In this document: in pieces, positions 40,876-49,995 of the stretch | Numbering within the stretch: position 1 is the first letter of the stretch | How the letters are laid out: each line of letters begins with the position of its first letter | Origin: Halotia wernerae | GTDB taxonomy: Bacteria > Cyanobacteriota > Cyanobacteriia > Cyanobacteriales > Nostocaceae | Direction: 5' to 3' | Length of the DNA stretch: 64,000 bases | Assembly (NCBI GenBank): GCA_034931985.1 | Contig: JAYGHB010000011.1 | Span: 1-64,000 of the forward strand | Notes under the pieces: generated by a model | Seen by the model: the letters and a program-made list of their open reading frames with translations, nothing else | Told to the model about the DNA's origin: nothing | The model's database searches: none | Translations under genes and position numbers: made by a program

Positions 40876-41925
40876 CTATATTCTTTCCCTCGCCAAAGAA
40901 GCTGTGTTACTAATAGCATTGAAAACTGCAAATCCTCCAGCCGCCGCTACAAGTAGAGATAAAATTGGTGCTAAAACTCCCAGAAAAATTATGAACCACA
41001 TTAAATCGGGATTAGCACTGGGATTTTCAGCTGGGCCATTAACAATTACTGAAGCTGTTAATACAGCAATAATGTTAAATGAAATCTTGGCAATTCCTAC
41101 AGATAAAAAACCCGTTAGCCAAGCAAAAATGGGTTTCCCAGCTACAGGAAGCAAAGAACCGCCTACAGCTATTGGGCCTAATGCTGCTATCAGCAACATT
41201 GTCGCTTCTATCAAATTTTGAAAAGCATATTGTAAGGAAAAGAGAAAACTTTTAATACTAGTTTGCACTGTATTTCCTAACAAAGAATTAAATGCAATGT
41301 CTGAGACAATTCCTGTACCAAATCTAATCTGATTTACCTGATTTTCTAACCTACTTATCCAAGTTTTATTTCCATATAAATCTCTATAGTCTCGCCAAAG
41401 ATCGTCAATTTTTTCGCTAGCTTTAGCAAAGCATTGAGTTTGTTGTTCACCAGTCAATGATTGACAAGGGCGAAGTAAAGAACCAGCTACTTCTTCCGCA
41501 ACACTCATATTTACTGCTTGCTGATAAGTTTGATTGGCATCCGTTGTAGTTACTATTTGCTGATTCACAGTATTAATAAAGTTTCTTACCCCCAATGTCA
41601 GGTTAGAAAGTATACTGCCTTCTCCAGAACTGCTTAATAGCAAGACTACCACAAAAGGCCAAATCAAAGCCGATATGGGGCGAGAATATTCACTGTAGAT
41701 TAAATCTTTCAGCCATTGCATCATAAAAAACAATAGCGTTCCTACTGCGAAAAACACGCCTAAATTCGTTAGTGATCCATATAAGTTATTGCTGGTGTTA
41801 TTTTGTAATAAATCTAGCCATTGATTATCCCAACCTTCGGCAATGCTTTTGGCAGTTGCAGCACCATTTTCGAGAGTATCATTGATGCCAAGTTGAGCAA
41901 ATAATCGCAAAATATGAATCTGCAT
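40876..41925 (-). CDS. VirB6/TrbL-like polytopic membrane protein
   Basis: 349 residues with about six membrane segments: two in 50-100 (LGVFFAVGTLLFFMMQWL; ALIWPFVVVLLLSS), a polar periplasmic loop with two Cys (about 155-165), then four in 225-340 rich in Gly/Ala (ATMLLIAALGPIAVGGSLL, IILGVLAPILSLLVAAAGGF-type). This is the shape of VirB6/TrbL, the inner-membrane channel component. Identity rests on topology and operon context. A TA-flanked mini-element separates it from the preceding VirB5-like gene. Confidence 0.7.
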   Translation of the reverse strand: MQIHILRLFAQLGINDTLENGAATAKSIAEGWDNQWLDLLQNNTSNNLYGSLTNLGVFFAVGTLLFFMMQWLKDLIYSEYSRPISALIWPFVVVLLLSSSGEGSILSNLTLGVRNFINTVNQQIVTTTDANQTYQQAVNMSVAEEVAGSLLRPCQSLTGEQQTQCFAKASEKIDDLWRDYRDLYGNKTWISRLENQVNQIRFGTGIVSDIAFNSLLGNTVQTSIKSFLFSLQYAFQNLIEATMLLIAALGPIAVGGSLLPVAGKPIFAWLTGFLSVGIAKISFNIIAVLTASVIVNGPAENPSANPDLMWFIIFLGVLAPILSLLVAAAGGFAVFNAISNTASLARERI

Positions 41926-41988
41926 TTTAAATTATTAGGCTTTCTCTAACAAGAAAGGTCAATGTAAAAACGGATAAATAATAAATTA

Positions 41989-42078
41989 GGACTTACGCAC
42001 AAGTTAAAGAAGAATCAAACCGCAGATGCACGGAGAACACGGAGGAAGAAGAGCTAGAGAGGTATTTTGCGTAAGTTC
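41989..42078. mobile_element. 90-bp mini-element with GGACTTACGC ends, in T4SS operon
   Basis: Ends GGACTTACGC and GCGTAAGTTC are inverted repeats with one mismatch, flanked by TA dinucleotides on both sides (41987-41988, 42079-42080), the target preference of IS630/Tc1-mariner elements. Interior has no ORF (CCGCAGATGCACGGAGAACA region). Same ends as the element at 48612. It lies in the 161-bp gap between two secretion genes and would form an RNA hairpin in the operon mRNA. Confidence 0.75.
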
Positions 42079-42086
42079 TATAAATG

Positions 42087-42872
42087 CTAGTTTTCAGTCT
42101 CTCTACCAAATAAATCCATTTGGGAAGTAGTGCGTAAAAGTCTTGCTGCTTCTGCTGAACCATCTACTCGACGAGCGCGGTTTGCCTGTTCCATTTGCTG
42201 AGAAATGTTGGCTAAATTTAAGTTGGAGTATTGTAAAGACTGATTTGTTTGTATCGTTTGAGCAAGTGTTTCGCTGATCATTTTTGATTGATCGCGTTGG
42301 ATTTTAATATTTTGCAATAGCAACTCAACTTGACTCCGATTCGTTTGTGCTATTGCTTGATTAGCAAGTTCATTTCCAGGAATTTTACTTATAAGATCAT
42401 CAAGTATACTCCGGTTCGTTTTTTCAGCTTCTTTAACAGAGTCATCAATATTTTTCACTGTCCTTTCAGTATCTTCCAACTTATTTTTTAATCGTTTTTG
42501 TCCATTTGTTCCCAGAACTCCCTCTATAGAGCCACGGGTGAGAAAACGATTGATTTCATTACTAATTGATGCTGATCTAACTGCTGGATTATTCTCAAAT
42601 TTATCTGATATAGAGTTGAGAATTAAATCATTTTGGATTTGTTGACCAGCCGCAATCGGATTAGGTATATTCAAATCTCCTGTTGCGCCAGTCAAAGAAC
42701 TTTGAGATCTAATTTCTAAAGGTTTTAAAGTTTCACTCAGATTATTTCTGAGATAGTTTTGTAAATCTACAGAATAATATTGAAAATCAGTCCAAACGCT
42801 GCCTAATTGTGCCATTGCTGGTAGGATTACTAGAAATGACAGACTAAATGTTAAAAGGGTAGTTTTCCGCAT
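42087..42872 (-). CDS. VirB5/TrbJ-like secreted coiled-coil protein
   Basis: 261 residues. Cleavable signal peptide (RKTTLLTFSLSFLVILPAMA, then Q), then an all-helical region with heptads (RLKNKLEDTERTVKNIDDSV; QVELLLQNIKIQRDQSKMIS; NLANISQQMEQANRARR). This resembles TrbJ/VirB5, minor pilus components in the periplasm. No cysteine in the mature protein. Role inferred from topology plus location directly after the VirB4 ATPase gene. Confidence 0.65.
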   Translation of the reverse strand: MRKTTLLTFSLSFLVILPAMAQLGSVWTDFQYYSVDLQNYLRNNLSETLKPLEIRSQSSLTGATGDLNIPNPIAAGQQIQNDLILNSISDKFENNPAVRSASISNEINRFLTRGSIEGVLGTNGQKRLKNKLEDTERTVKNIDDSVKEAEKTNRSILDDLISKIPGNELANQAIAQTNRSQVELLLQNIKIQRDQSKMISETLAQTIQTNQSLQYSNLNLANISQQMEQANRARRVDGSAEAARLLRTTSQMDLFGRETEN

Positions 42873-42928
42873 AAATCTATAACCTGGATTTAGTTAACTA
42901 AAATCATGTATCACTTTTTAAATTACTG

Positions 42929-45679
42929 TTAACCGCCTCGTAGCGAAGCTACTAACTGGCGCGCAAATACAGAAATCGCTTCGTATTTATTGCTGTAATC
43001 TTGCATCGCTTGTTTGCGTGCAGATTGTTCATTAGGATTATTTGCAACTGCTGCCAATTGTTCGTAACCTGGATAATAGCGACAGAAAGTATAGATGCCG
43101 TTATCATCTAATAGCCATTGACTGTAAACGCCTTCTTTACGAGGAAAAAAGCTTTCTGTGGCATTACGAGAAATAACTTCGCGGGGATATTTCAAGATAT
43201 TGATAAAACTATCTACCGCGACTGGCTGAATCCGACCAATCAATCGTGTTGTTAAGTTTTGCAAAATTTTAGATGCTGCTTTAGATTTAGCAATGGTATC
43301 AGGGTCTTGGGCTGATAAAATTACCCTAATCCCAGCTTTAGCACCGTTGGCACAAATTCTGCCAACTAAGTCGGAGATTTGGTCAAATTCAAATAAAATT
43401 GGGGCTTCATCAATGAAGAATATAGAAGCTGGACTACTTAATGCCCGTCGTAGTGCTGCGGAATAAGCACTCAAAGATAGGACTGCTGCATCTTCGTTAT
43501 CTGATAAGTTTCTCAGAGCAAAAACCAAAAGCTGAGCATCAGTAGGAAAGCTAGTTGGTGCAGAGATGGATTGTCCCACCCGACTAGAAAGCCAAAACCG
43601 CAAGCGTAGTTGAATTTGACTTAGAGCATCTTCAACTCTACCACTGAGAGAATCTAACAGCAGATGTTCGGGTGAGCAAAAATAGAGAAAATCTTTTAAA
43701 GTGGGGGTTTTTTGCCAAGCCTGAGAACCGAATCCCCCAGCCATTGCTTGACGATAGCGCTCTTTAATACCTTGATCAGCAAAGAAGGCTCCTAAAGATA
43801 AGTTGAGCAGGGAACGCACAGTTTGGGCTAGCAGCTGATTTTCACTGGATGATCCTAAAACCATTGTCATTAAGGCTGATTCTAGGAAGGCAGTGTAATC
43901 TAGTATACGATCGCGCTGTTCTTCTGGAGAGAGCGATCGCAAATCTGGCTGCTCAAACAGATTATTTGCTTGTTTGGAAATATCAAAATACGCCCCATTC
44001 CCCTCCATAAACTCCGTATAGTCGGTAAATGTCGAGCTACCGTCTGGTTTTGGAAAATCTAACGCTACTACAGGAATACCATGAGCTAAAGCCTGAGTTA
44101 AAATTCCTGATACCAAAACTGATTTACCAGCACGAGTTGTCGCAAATAGCGCTAAATTTTTGTGTTGATTAAATAAATCTAGATGTACGGGTGTTCCTCC
44201 TTCTTCGGCAATTAGCTCAAAACCTTTGCTATCACCAGCTTTAGTCAGTACTAAAGGCATTAATCCGGGAACTTCACTCGTTAAATACAACTGACGGCGG
44301 TTAAAAGGCTTAACTAATAAACCCTCCCAAACTATTGGTAAAGATTGCAGCCAAATTTTCCAGGTATACTCTGTTTCTCTAACTACCTGGGCTGGACGTT
44401 GAAAACAGTTTTCAATGTATCTGGTAGCTTCATCTAATTTTCCCACACTGGAACGATGGACGAAAATTGCTATACCTGTATAAATCGGTACTGCTCCTTC
44501 ATATAACTGTTCTTGTGCTGCTACTGATTTCTTTAACTTTAATTGAGCGTTGACATCAATAGTTTTACTTTTATCCTGAGCCATCATCGCTGTCATGTTT
44601 GACTGCTTTAGCACTCGTTGCAGAGTAGTTTTTACAAATGCTGGATTGGCCGCAGTTAACTGACAAAAAATTTCTGTATCTACTACTGTTTCTCTAGCGA
44701 GTAGTTCCCAAAAATATCGCAGTTGGGCAAATTTATTCGACCAACCACCGGGTTTTTCTAAAAAAGTTAGTGCGCCAATGTAACGATTTTTAACATTAAT
44801 CCAACGGCGATCAGCACTAGGTACATTAGACTCCATCAGCAAAGTTGTACTGTGGATATTCTCTATCAGTAATTTGCTACTATCTAAGTCTGAAGAAACT
44901 TGTTCGTGCAGTCCATTTTCATCTAAATGAATTAATTGGGGAATCTCTATCGGCTGTGTATCATTAAATCGCCTCCAAATATGTTCCCACAGATCATCAG
45001 CCGTCAGAGGCTTGATGTCTAATCCCATTTTGTTAGATAAAAGCTGCTCCCAGCGACAAAAACCTTGTTGGTAAGCGTTTGTGATGATAGTTTCAATGCG
45101 TTGGTTTTCCATCTCTGCCAACTCGCCTTTAAATCTTAACCACCATAATTCTGCTCTGGCTAAAAACTTCTCTATCCAATCATCTGCATGACCAGCATTT
45201 GGTTCAATAGTATATGTAACGTAAATCCGTAGAAATTTTGGCTTACGAATCCCAGAATTAGTTAGTTCTTGCGCTCTGGCTCGTTCTGCCATTAATAAAT
45301 ATTTAATATCTCGTGATGGTGTCTGCTTGATTAAGTCTGCTAATTCTTGTTGTCGCTGTTTATCTGAGCTAAAAGACCCCATGTGCAGTGTCATTTTTTC
45401 ACCGTCAGGCATGTCTTTTAAACCAGATTCAATATTATTAAAAATTGTGTCTATTTGTTCATCTCTTAAAGTAGTATGAATGCCTCGACATTCAAAACCA
45501 AAGACAAAGCAGAATCTATCTCGTTGGACTCCTTTGGCCAAAATGTAAGCACCAATATCACGTCCGTCAAGAGAGATACGTAGCATTGTCGCTAAATGTA
45601 AAGCATCTTCAAATGGTGTTAATCTTGCTTCTTGTCCTGTGATGCCGCTGATGCTTTTTTTTCCGATTTTTTGCTTCAT
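42929..45679 (-). CDS. VirB4/TraC-like secretion ATPase
   Basis: 916 residues from the ATG at 45679 (MKQKIGKK), overlapping the upstream gene by 71 bp; an earlier start at 45739 would lengthen the overlap. N-terminal VirB4 domain, then the ATPase: Walker A ATTRAGKSV at about 513-521, VVALDFPKPDGSS after it, Walker B SIFFIDEAP at about 752-760, then an RVILSAQDPDTIAKSK motif. VirB4 is the universal energising ATPase of type IV secretion and pilus assembly. Large for the family. This is the strongest marker of the locus. Confidence 0.9.
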   Translation of the reverse strand: MKQKIGKKSISGITGQEARLTPFEDALHLATMLRISLDGRDIGAYILAKGVQRDRFCFVFGFECRGIHTTLRDEQIDTIFNNIESGLKDMPDGEKMTLHMGSFSSDKQRQQELADLIKQTPSRDIKYLLMAERARAQELTNSGIRKPKFLRIYVTYTIEPNAGHADDWIEKFLARAELWWLRFKGELAEMENQRIETIITNAYQQGFCRWEQLLSNKMGLDIKPLTADDLWEHIWRRFNDTQPIEIPQLIHLDENGLHEQVSSDLDSSKLLIENIHSTTLLMESNVPSADRRWINVKNRYIGALTFLEKPGGWSNKFAQLRYFWELLARETVVDTEIFCQLTAANPAFVKTTLQRVLKQSNMTAMMAQDKSKTIDVNAQLKLKKSVAAQEQLYEGAVPIYTGIAIFVHRSSVGKLDEATRYIENCFQRPAQVVRETEYTWKIWLQSLPIVWEGLLVKPFNRRQLYLTSEVPGLMPLVLTKAGDSKGFELIAEEGGTPVHLDLFNQHKNLALFATTRAGKSVLVSGILTQALAHGIPVVALDFPKPDGSSTFTDYTEFMEGNGAYFDISKQANNLFEQPDLRSLSPEEQRDRILDYTAFLESALMTMVLGSSSENQLLAQTVRSLLNLSLGAFFADQGIKERYRQAMAGGFGSQAWQKTPTLKDFLYFCSPEHLLLDSLSGRVEDALSQIQLRLRFWLSSRVGQSISAPTSFPTDAQLLVFALRNLSDNEDAAVLSLSAYSAALRRALSSPASIFFIDEAPILFEFDQISDLVGRICANGAKAGIRVILSAQDPDTIAKSKAASKILQNLTTRLIGRIQPVAVDSFINILKYPREVISRNATESFFPRKEGVYSQWLLDDNGIYTFCRYYPGYEQLAAVANNPNEQSARKQAMQDYSNKYEAISVFARQLVASLRGG

Positions 45680-46004
45680 GGTTAACTTCCAGTAAGCTTT
45701 GATAACGAGCAAAGCCTCTAGTCCAAGTGGGAACTCCAATAAATTTGCTTAAAAAGCGCCAACTTCTACCACCAGTTAATATCCACCAAGTGGCTACTCC
45801 CCAACCAGCAATTAGTACTGTCCATAATCCTCTTTGAAAATCATCTGCAAAAAGTCCCCCAAAAATTCCATTGACGATAAAGTAAGAAGCTAGAACAATA
45901 ACTATCCAGGGGAAAATTTGATCGGCAGGAAGGGGCCCTAATGACGGTTGTGATCCGAGAATTTGATTGACTGGACGAAATTCTTGTTCTCGTTTTTCAG
46001 ACAT
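45609..46004 (-). CDS. VirB3/TrbD-like small membrane protein
   Basis: 131 residues. Two helices at about 32-50 (FPWIVIVLASYFIVNGIF) and 60-76 (LWTVLIAGWGVATWWIL), then a basic C-terminal tail (KNRKKKHQRHHRTRSK). Fits VirB3/TrbD, which sits between the pilin and VirB4 genes in most systems, as here. Its 3' end overlaps the VirB4-like gene, suggesting coupled translation. Confidence 0.65.
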   Translation of the reverse strand: MSEKREQEFRPVNQILGSQPSLGPLPADQIFPWIVIVLASYFIVNGIFGGLFADDFQRGLWTVLIAGWGVATWWILTGGRSWRFLSKFIGVPTWTRGFARYQSLLEVNHEAKNRKKKHQRHHRTRSKINTI

Positions 46005-46025
46005 AACAAATTTCTTAATGATGAA

Positions 46026-46643
46026 CTACTTACTGGTGTCACCGATTACAAAACCTGTGAGAACATCAGCAACGGTAACAGCAATTACAACTAATAAAGG
46101 TACTCTAGCAATACTTTGCCAATCTTCATCTTTACGCACTGCGTTAATTACACCAATCAGGGAAATTGCTATATACAATAAATAAATTCCTCGCAATACG
46201 TTAAATATCAAACTGACTGCTGCTTGGCTGCCACTATCTGCTGTTGCGCCTTGTGTCAGGTTATTCCTAAAAAAATCTTCGGCTCTCTTAAAAAATTGTG
46301 CTTGAGCCGGGGCTGCCAAGTAGTCTAACCAAAATAAACTAAGAATGACGACTACTACCAACATTTGTAATGGTATAAGCCATTGTTTTGGTAAATCTAC
46401 CTGTTGTCCAATTTTATTAATGACTATGGCGATTAAACTACCCAATAGCAAACAAAAAAGTAGAATAGGACTTTTAAGACTGATAACGCTTAAAAATACA
46501 GCGCAAGCAATCAAAAAAGGTACAGATTCTACTAGACGAAAACGCCAATATTCTAGAGTTTCTCTAAAGTTATGAAATATTGTTGTTGCACTACTAGTTA
46601 AAACTTGACGAGATTTTCTTGCATTATAACTTTTTCTAGACAT
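46026..46643 (-). CDS. VirB2/TrbC-like pilin precursor
   Basis: 205 residues, first gene of the operon. Three hydrophobic segments at about 40-110, then LDYLAAPAQAQFFKRAEDFF, where AxA-Q looks like a signal-peptidase site, then a mature part with two helices (AAVSLIFNVLRGIYLLYIAI; VPLLVVIAVTVADVLTGFV). Two helices after a long leader is the VirB2/TrbC pilin plan, though the leader (about 120 residues) is unusually long. It may be a fusion of pilin with an N-terminal membrane domain. Confidence 0.6.
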   Translation of the reverse strand: MSRKSYNARKSRQVLTSSATTIFHNFRETLEYWRFRLVESVPFLIACAVFLSVISLKSPILLFCLLLGSLIAIVINKIGQQVDLPKQWLIPLQMLVVVVILSLFWLDYLAAPAQAQFFKRAEDFFRNNLTQGATADSGSQAAVSLIFNVLRGIYLLYIAISLIGVINAVRKDEDWQSIARVPLLVVIAVTVADVLTGFVIGDTSK

Positions 46644-47681
46644 CTGCCGATTTCCCTATTATTTATTACGAATAACTTAGTTGTCACTACCTGGTAATTA
46701 TGACTATTTCATCCGAGTTAATAACCCTTTTTAAAGTGTTAACGCTGTTAAAGTATAGTATCTATGTTATTGGTTTGCCTATTCTTAAGATTTCGTTAAT
46801 CAACTTTTAACATTTAGTTAAGTCAATCATATTTGGAAGTTTTTTGGGGTTTAAAAATTGGTATATTTCTCCTAAACTTCTGTCATGCTACCAAGCAATA
46901 GCCAATAGCAATCAGCAAAAATCTGTCTTGCATACTAAACTATGGATTTATAGAAACATTCGATGAGTCCGCTAGACAATTATGATATGAAATTCCATTT
47001 TTTTGATGTTTTGCCTAGCTAGACTATCTCGGAGTCACTTTCACCGCAGATCTACGGGTATCTATGTTTTTTAATCTTTGTCCTCTAAAATACTGTCAGT
47101 ACTAAAGGTTACAGCGTTTTTGCTTCCCCAATCTCCACCTCCTTAACTGAAAATCCAGTTTTGATTCTAACGTCAAAAGAGAAGTTGTCAAAAACAAAAC
47201 TTGCAACAATTGATTTACTATTTTTACCTGAGGATAACTATCATACAAATGGTCTACTTGTTATGGATAGCCATCACATCGGTATATCCCTAGCCATGCA
47301 CTTCACTGTCAGGTTATTGTCATTAGGCAGATGTCAGAGTTTTTTTTACAACAGCGATCGCTAATTCTATCCTACCTGTCACACAACCGCTGCATAGCTA
47401 GTGTGTACTCCTGGTTGAACGCGAGAATTTGTCTTGAATTTTCTCTAGTGCGAGCGATCGCCATTGATGATACTTGGGATGATGAATAAAGTCACTTAGC
47501 TCTATGTAATTAACTGCTACTTGCTTGATATCGAGGTGGAGCGTTGGCACGTTGTGTTATAGAACTTGAACTGTTAAGTAATTTTATCAAGTGTAGCACA
47601 ATTAGATCTGTTTTTTTATACAAAAATAATAATTGTTCTGACTGTTATCGAGCTAAACTGCCACTTATATCAATTAGCTAC
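46644..47681. other. 1-kb gene-poor region upstream of the secretion operon
   Basis: No convincing gene on either strand. Short frames at 47161-47364 (+) and about 47400-47548 (-, LDIKQVAVNYIELSDFIHHP) have no recognisable similarity; the latter looks protein-like and could be a relic. Scattered HIP1-type sites (47355, 47454). The operon promoter should lie in the first 150 bp. No oriT-like structure was recognised, but one could be hidden here. Confidence 0.4.
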
Positions 47682-47966
47682 ATGAAAATACTCAGTCTTA
47701 CACTTACGGGTAGGATAGTTGCAATGGGTCAATCCAGTACACTCATTCGATCCACGCCAGATCATACTCATGACCCCGATGCCCATAACAAGGCATCTGA
47801 ATTTTTGTCAAATAAGCCAGCCGTAGAAAAAGTTAAGAGTCAACCGGGCGACGCAGTTGAAAACGCCGTGGTTGCAAATGTGGAATATCAAATTGCACAG
47901 TTGCAGCGATCGCAACTCTTAATTGAACGGCTAGAAGTCGTTACGATTTGGATACAGGGAAGGTGA
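47682..47966 (+). CDS. Small hypothetical protein
   Basis: 94 residues from the ATG at 47682; the ATG at 47724 (MGQSSTLIRSTPDHTHDPDA) is another start. Hydrophilic, with a helical C-terminus (VEYQIAQLQRSQLLIERLEV). No family, no RBS of note. The ORF extends upstream to 47544 but that part is low complexity. Coding status is uncertain. Confidence 0.3.
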   Translation: MKILSLTLTGRIVAMGQSSTLIRSTPDHTHDPDAHNKASEFLSNKPAVEKVKSQPGDAVENAVVANVEYQIAQLQRSQLLIERLEVVTIWIQGR

Positions 47967-48061
47967 CTATCATTACTTGAATTAGTTGTGTTGCAAAAGG
48001 TTTTTCTATTCTCAATATTTCTTGCAACACAACTTTCAGGACTAGTTTTTGAGCGATCAAA

Positions 48062-48499
48062 CTAAACTAATTTCTGCTTGATGTATGAGTAAAGACGCTC
48101 GCGATCGCTTCGGGGATTGACAATTAGGCATAGACCTTTGCCGCCTGCGTCACTGCCAAGGACTACAGTAACCCGCCCCCGTGGACAAACTCCCAAACAA
48201 CTAGTGCTAACAACCCGATATTCGCCCCACAATCCTTCAAATTTCAGCCGAGATTTCAACCAATTCTCTAAGTCTTCGGAAGCCGTTGAATTTCTATCAG
48301 TGCGATGGGAGTTAACAGGCTGCTCGTTTGCACACTGCGAACACACAAGCACCAAACCAGACTGCCAACGAGGAGCAACAGTAGGAATGGGAATGCTTAC
48401 AGGACGAGGATTTGGTGCTGAAATTTGTTCAGGTTGTGGTGAAAACTGCTCAACGATGTATTGGATAATTTTCTTGAGCCGCTTGATCAGTTTCTTCAT
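48062..48499 (-). CDS. Thioredoxin-like [2Fe-2S] ferredoxin-domain protein
   Basis: 145 residues. N-terminal basic helix and proline-rich linker (1-45), then a thioredoxin-like [2Fe-2S] domain: LVLVCSQCANEQP, with cluster cysteines, and VSTSCLGVCPRGRVTVVLGS. The C-x-x-C-type first pair and C-x3-C second pair match the family related to NuoE and (2Fe-2S) ferredoxins of Aquifex type. Probably a cytosolic electron carrier. Partner unknown; alone between a spacer and a repeat cluster. Confidence 0.82.
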   Translation of the reverse strand: MKKLIKRLKKIIQYIVEQFSPQPEQISAPNPRPVSIPIPTVAPRWQSGLVLVCSQCANEQPVNSHRTDRNSTASEDLENWLKSRLKFEGLWGEYRVVSTSCLGVCPRGRVTVVLGSDAGGKGLCLIVNPRSDRERLYSYIKQKLV

Positions 48500-48611
48500 A
48501 GAAGAGTTCTTGACCTACTTTTCTGACAGCATCGCGTAAATTTCCCGTTTAGTTTGTTCGAGCAGATCACTCACGTACTCGATTCATTCGCTCTACATTC
48601 CCACTCATTTA

Positions 48612-48764
48612 GGACTTACGCACGCTCTACCAATTCTTCTCTACGAGACGCTGCGCGTTGGCGGAAGCCTCTCGTAGAGAAGGCGTTCTTCTCTACGAGA
48701 CGCTGCGCGAAGGCATCTTGGCGGTTCGATAAATTAAGCTTTTTGGCCATTTCTGCGTAAGTCC
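48612..48764. mobile_element. 153-bp mini-element with GGACTTACGC ends and nested REPs
   Basis: Ends GGACTTACGC and GCGTAAGTCC are perfect inverted repeats; a TA precedes the left end, TG follows the right. Inside are two direct copies of TCTCTACGAGACGCTGCGCG and one inverted copy (48640-48715), the REP-like palindrome also seen at about 7567 and 61646. So a REP-like unit has been inserted, and duplicated, within a mini-element of the same family as that at 41989. Confidence 0.75.
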
Positions 48765-48812
48765 TGTCATTAATTGCGTAGCGAATTAAAATTGGCAAAA
48801 CTCTGCGTCACG

Positions 48813-49988
48813 TTAATCCTGACTAAACCTTTGTACTTCCTCAATCAATTGGTCGATTTCCGATTCTAAAGTCAAGTAATGGACTGTGGCGCGGATACAG
48901 TCGGGATCGGCAATTGTGCGAGTGAATATTTTTTGTGACTCTAAGAATTGCACTAACTTAAGATTAGCTTGAGGTTGTGGCTGAGTGAGTTGAAACGAGA
49001 CTATACCGCTTTCGGGTGGGGAAGTTCGTAGACATTTAACATTGGGTAACGCCGCCAATTTCCGCCAGAGATACTCACTTTTAGAGCAAATTTGCTGGTA
49101 ACGTTCCTGTGAAGTTCCCCATTGCCGATGAACAGCGATCGCCTCATTCAATCCCACGTATAACGAGTAAGCTGATGTTGAGACTTCATATCTTCGCCCA
49201 TCCGGTTGCCAAGATACAGGCTGAGATCGATTATCTACAACAATGCCACGCAAACCAATAAATGTCGGTTGCAAGCTTTCTCTAACTTCTGGCCGCACAT
49301 ACAAACCACCAATACCAGGGGGGCCACATAACCACTTATGACCAGTGAAAGCATAAAAATCTGCTTTCAATTCATTCAAATTTAAAGGTAATAAACCAGC
49401 AGATTGAGCAGCATCTACTAAAACTAAAGAATCATTGCTACTGCATATTTTCACTATCTTGTCAAGAGGTAAAACTTGACCAGTATTCCAGAAGACATGA
49501 CTTAAGATTACCAAGCGAGTACGGGGGCGCAAGTGTTGGGCAATGACTGTCGCGGGGTCACCTTCATTTAAAGTTGCCATTAAAGGGCAAGTAGTAACTT
49601 CCACAGCGTATCTGCGCCCAATTTCCTGCGCCGTAGCAATTACACCTGGGTGTTCGCAGTCCGAAAGTAGCATGTGGTCGCCAGGTCGCCAGTCAATACC
49701 CCACATGGCAATATTGCAGCCAACGGTGACATCTTCGGTTAAAGTAATTGTTGCCGATGATACATGAAATTCAGAGGCGATCGCTTCTTTGATAGCTTGC
49801 TTTTGTTGAGACAACCAAGTGTATGCGTCATTTCCAAAAGGGCCAAGCTGCTGGATATGAGCTTCAGCTTGAGTAATAGCATCCATTGCTACTTTAGGCA
49901 TTGGCCCTTGCCCACCGTAGTTAAAATATGTCTTATTTGCTAAAGCTGGAAATTGCTCTCGATGGTGATGCAACTTAGTTTGGATCAT
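48813..49988 (-). CDS. Class V aminotransferase-fold, cysteine/cystine lyase-like
   Basis: 391 residues from the ATG at 49988 (MIQTKLHHHREQFP), 9 bp... overlapping nothing; a start 10 codons earlier would run into the PadR gene. PLP site: VDAAQSAG (Asp192) and FTGHKWLCGPPG with Lys218. N-terminus NKTYFNYGGQGPMP resembles the Synechocystis L-cysteine/cystine C-S lyase C-DES, which releases persulfide for Fe-S assembly in vitro. An isopenicillin-epimerase-like role is an alternative. The PadR regulator lies just upstream on the same strand, 7 bp away, so the two are probably cotranscribed. Confidence 0.85.
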   Translation of the reverse strand: MIQTKLHHHREQFPALANKTYFNYGGQGPMPKVAMDAITQAEAHIQQLGPFGNDAYTWLSQQKQAIKEAIASEFHVSSATITLTEDVTVGCNIAMWGIDWRPGDHMLLSDCEHPGVIATAQEIGRRYAVEVTTCPLMATLNEGDPATVIAQHLRPRTRLVILSHVFWNTGQVLPLDKIVKICSSNDSLVLVDAAQSAGLLPLNLNELKADFYAFTGHKWLCGPPGIGGLYVRPEVRESLQPTFIGLRGIVVDNRSQPVSWQPDGRRYEVSTSAYSLYVGLNEAIAVHRQWGTSQERYQQICSKSEYLWRKLAALPNVKCLRTSPPESGIVSFQLTQPQPQANLKLVQFLESQKIFTRTIADPDCIRATVHYLTLESEIDQLIEEVQRFSQD

Positions 49989-49995
49989 AGAAATA

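Noticed and set aside
47161..47364. 67-codon plus-strand ORF in the gene-poor kilobase
   Set aside because: Starts with TTG without an RBS, unnatural composition, no family.
48616..48798. 60-codon minus-strand frame with MAKKLNLSNRQD
   Set aside because: Lies wholly inside the GGACTTACGC mini-element and its nested REP repeats; such frames are repeat translation artefacts.
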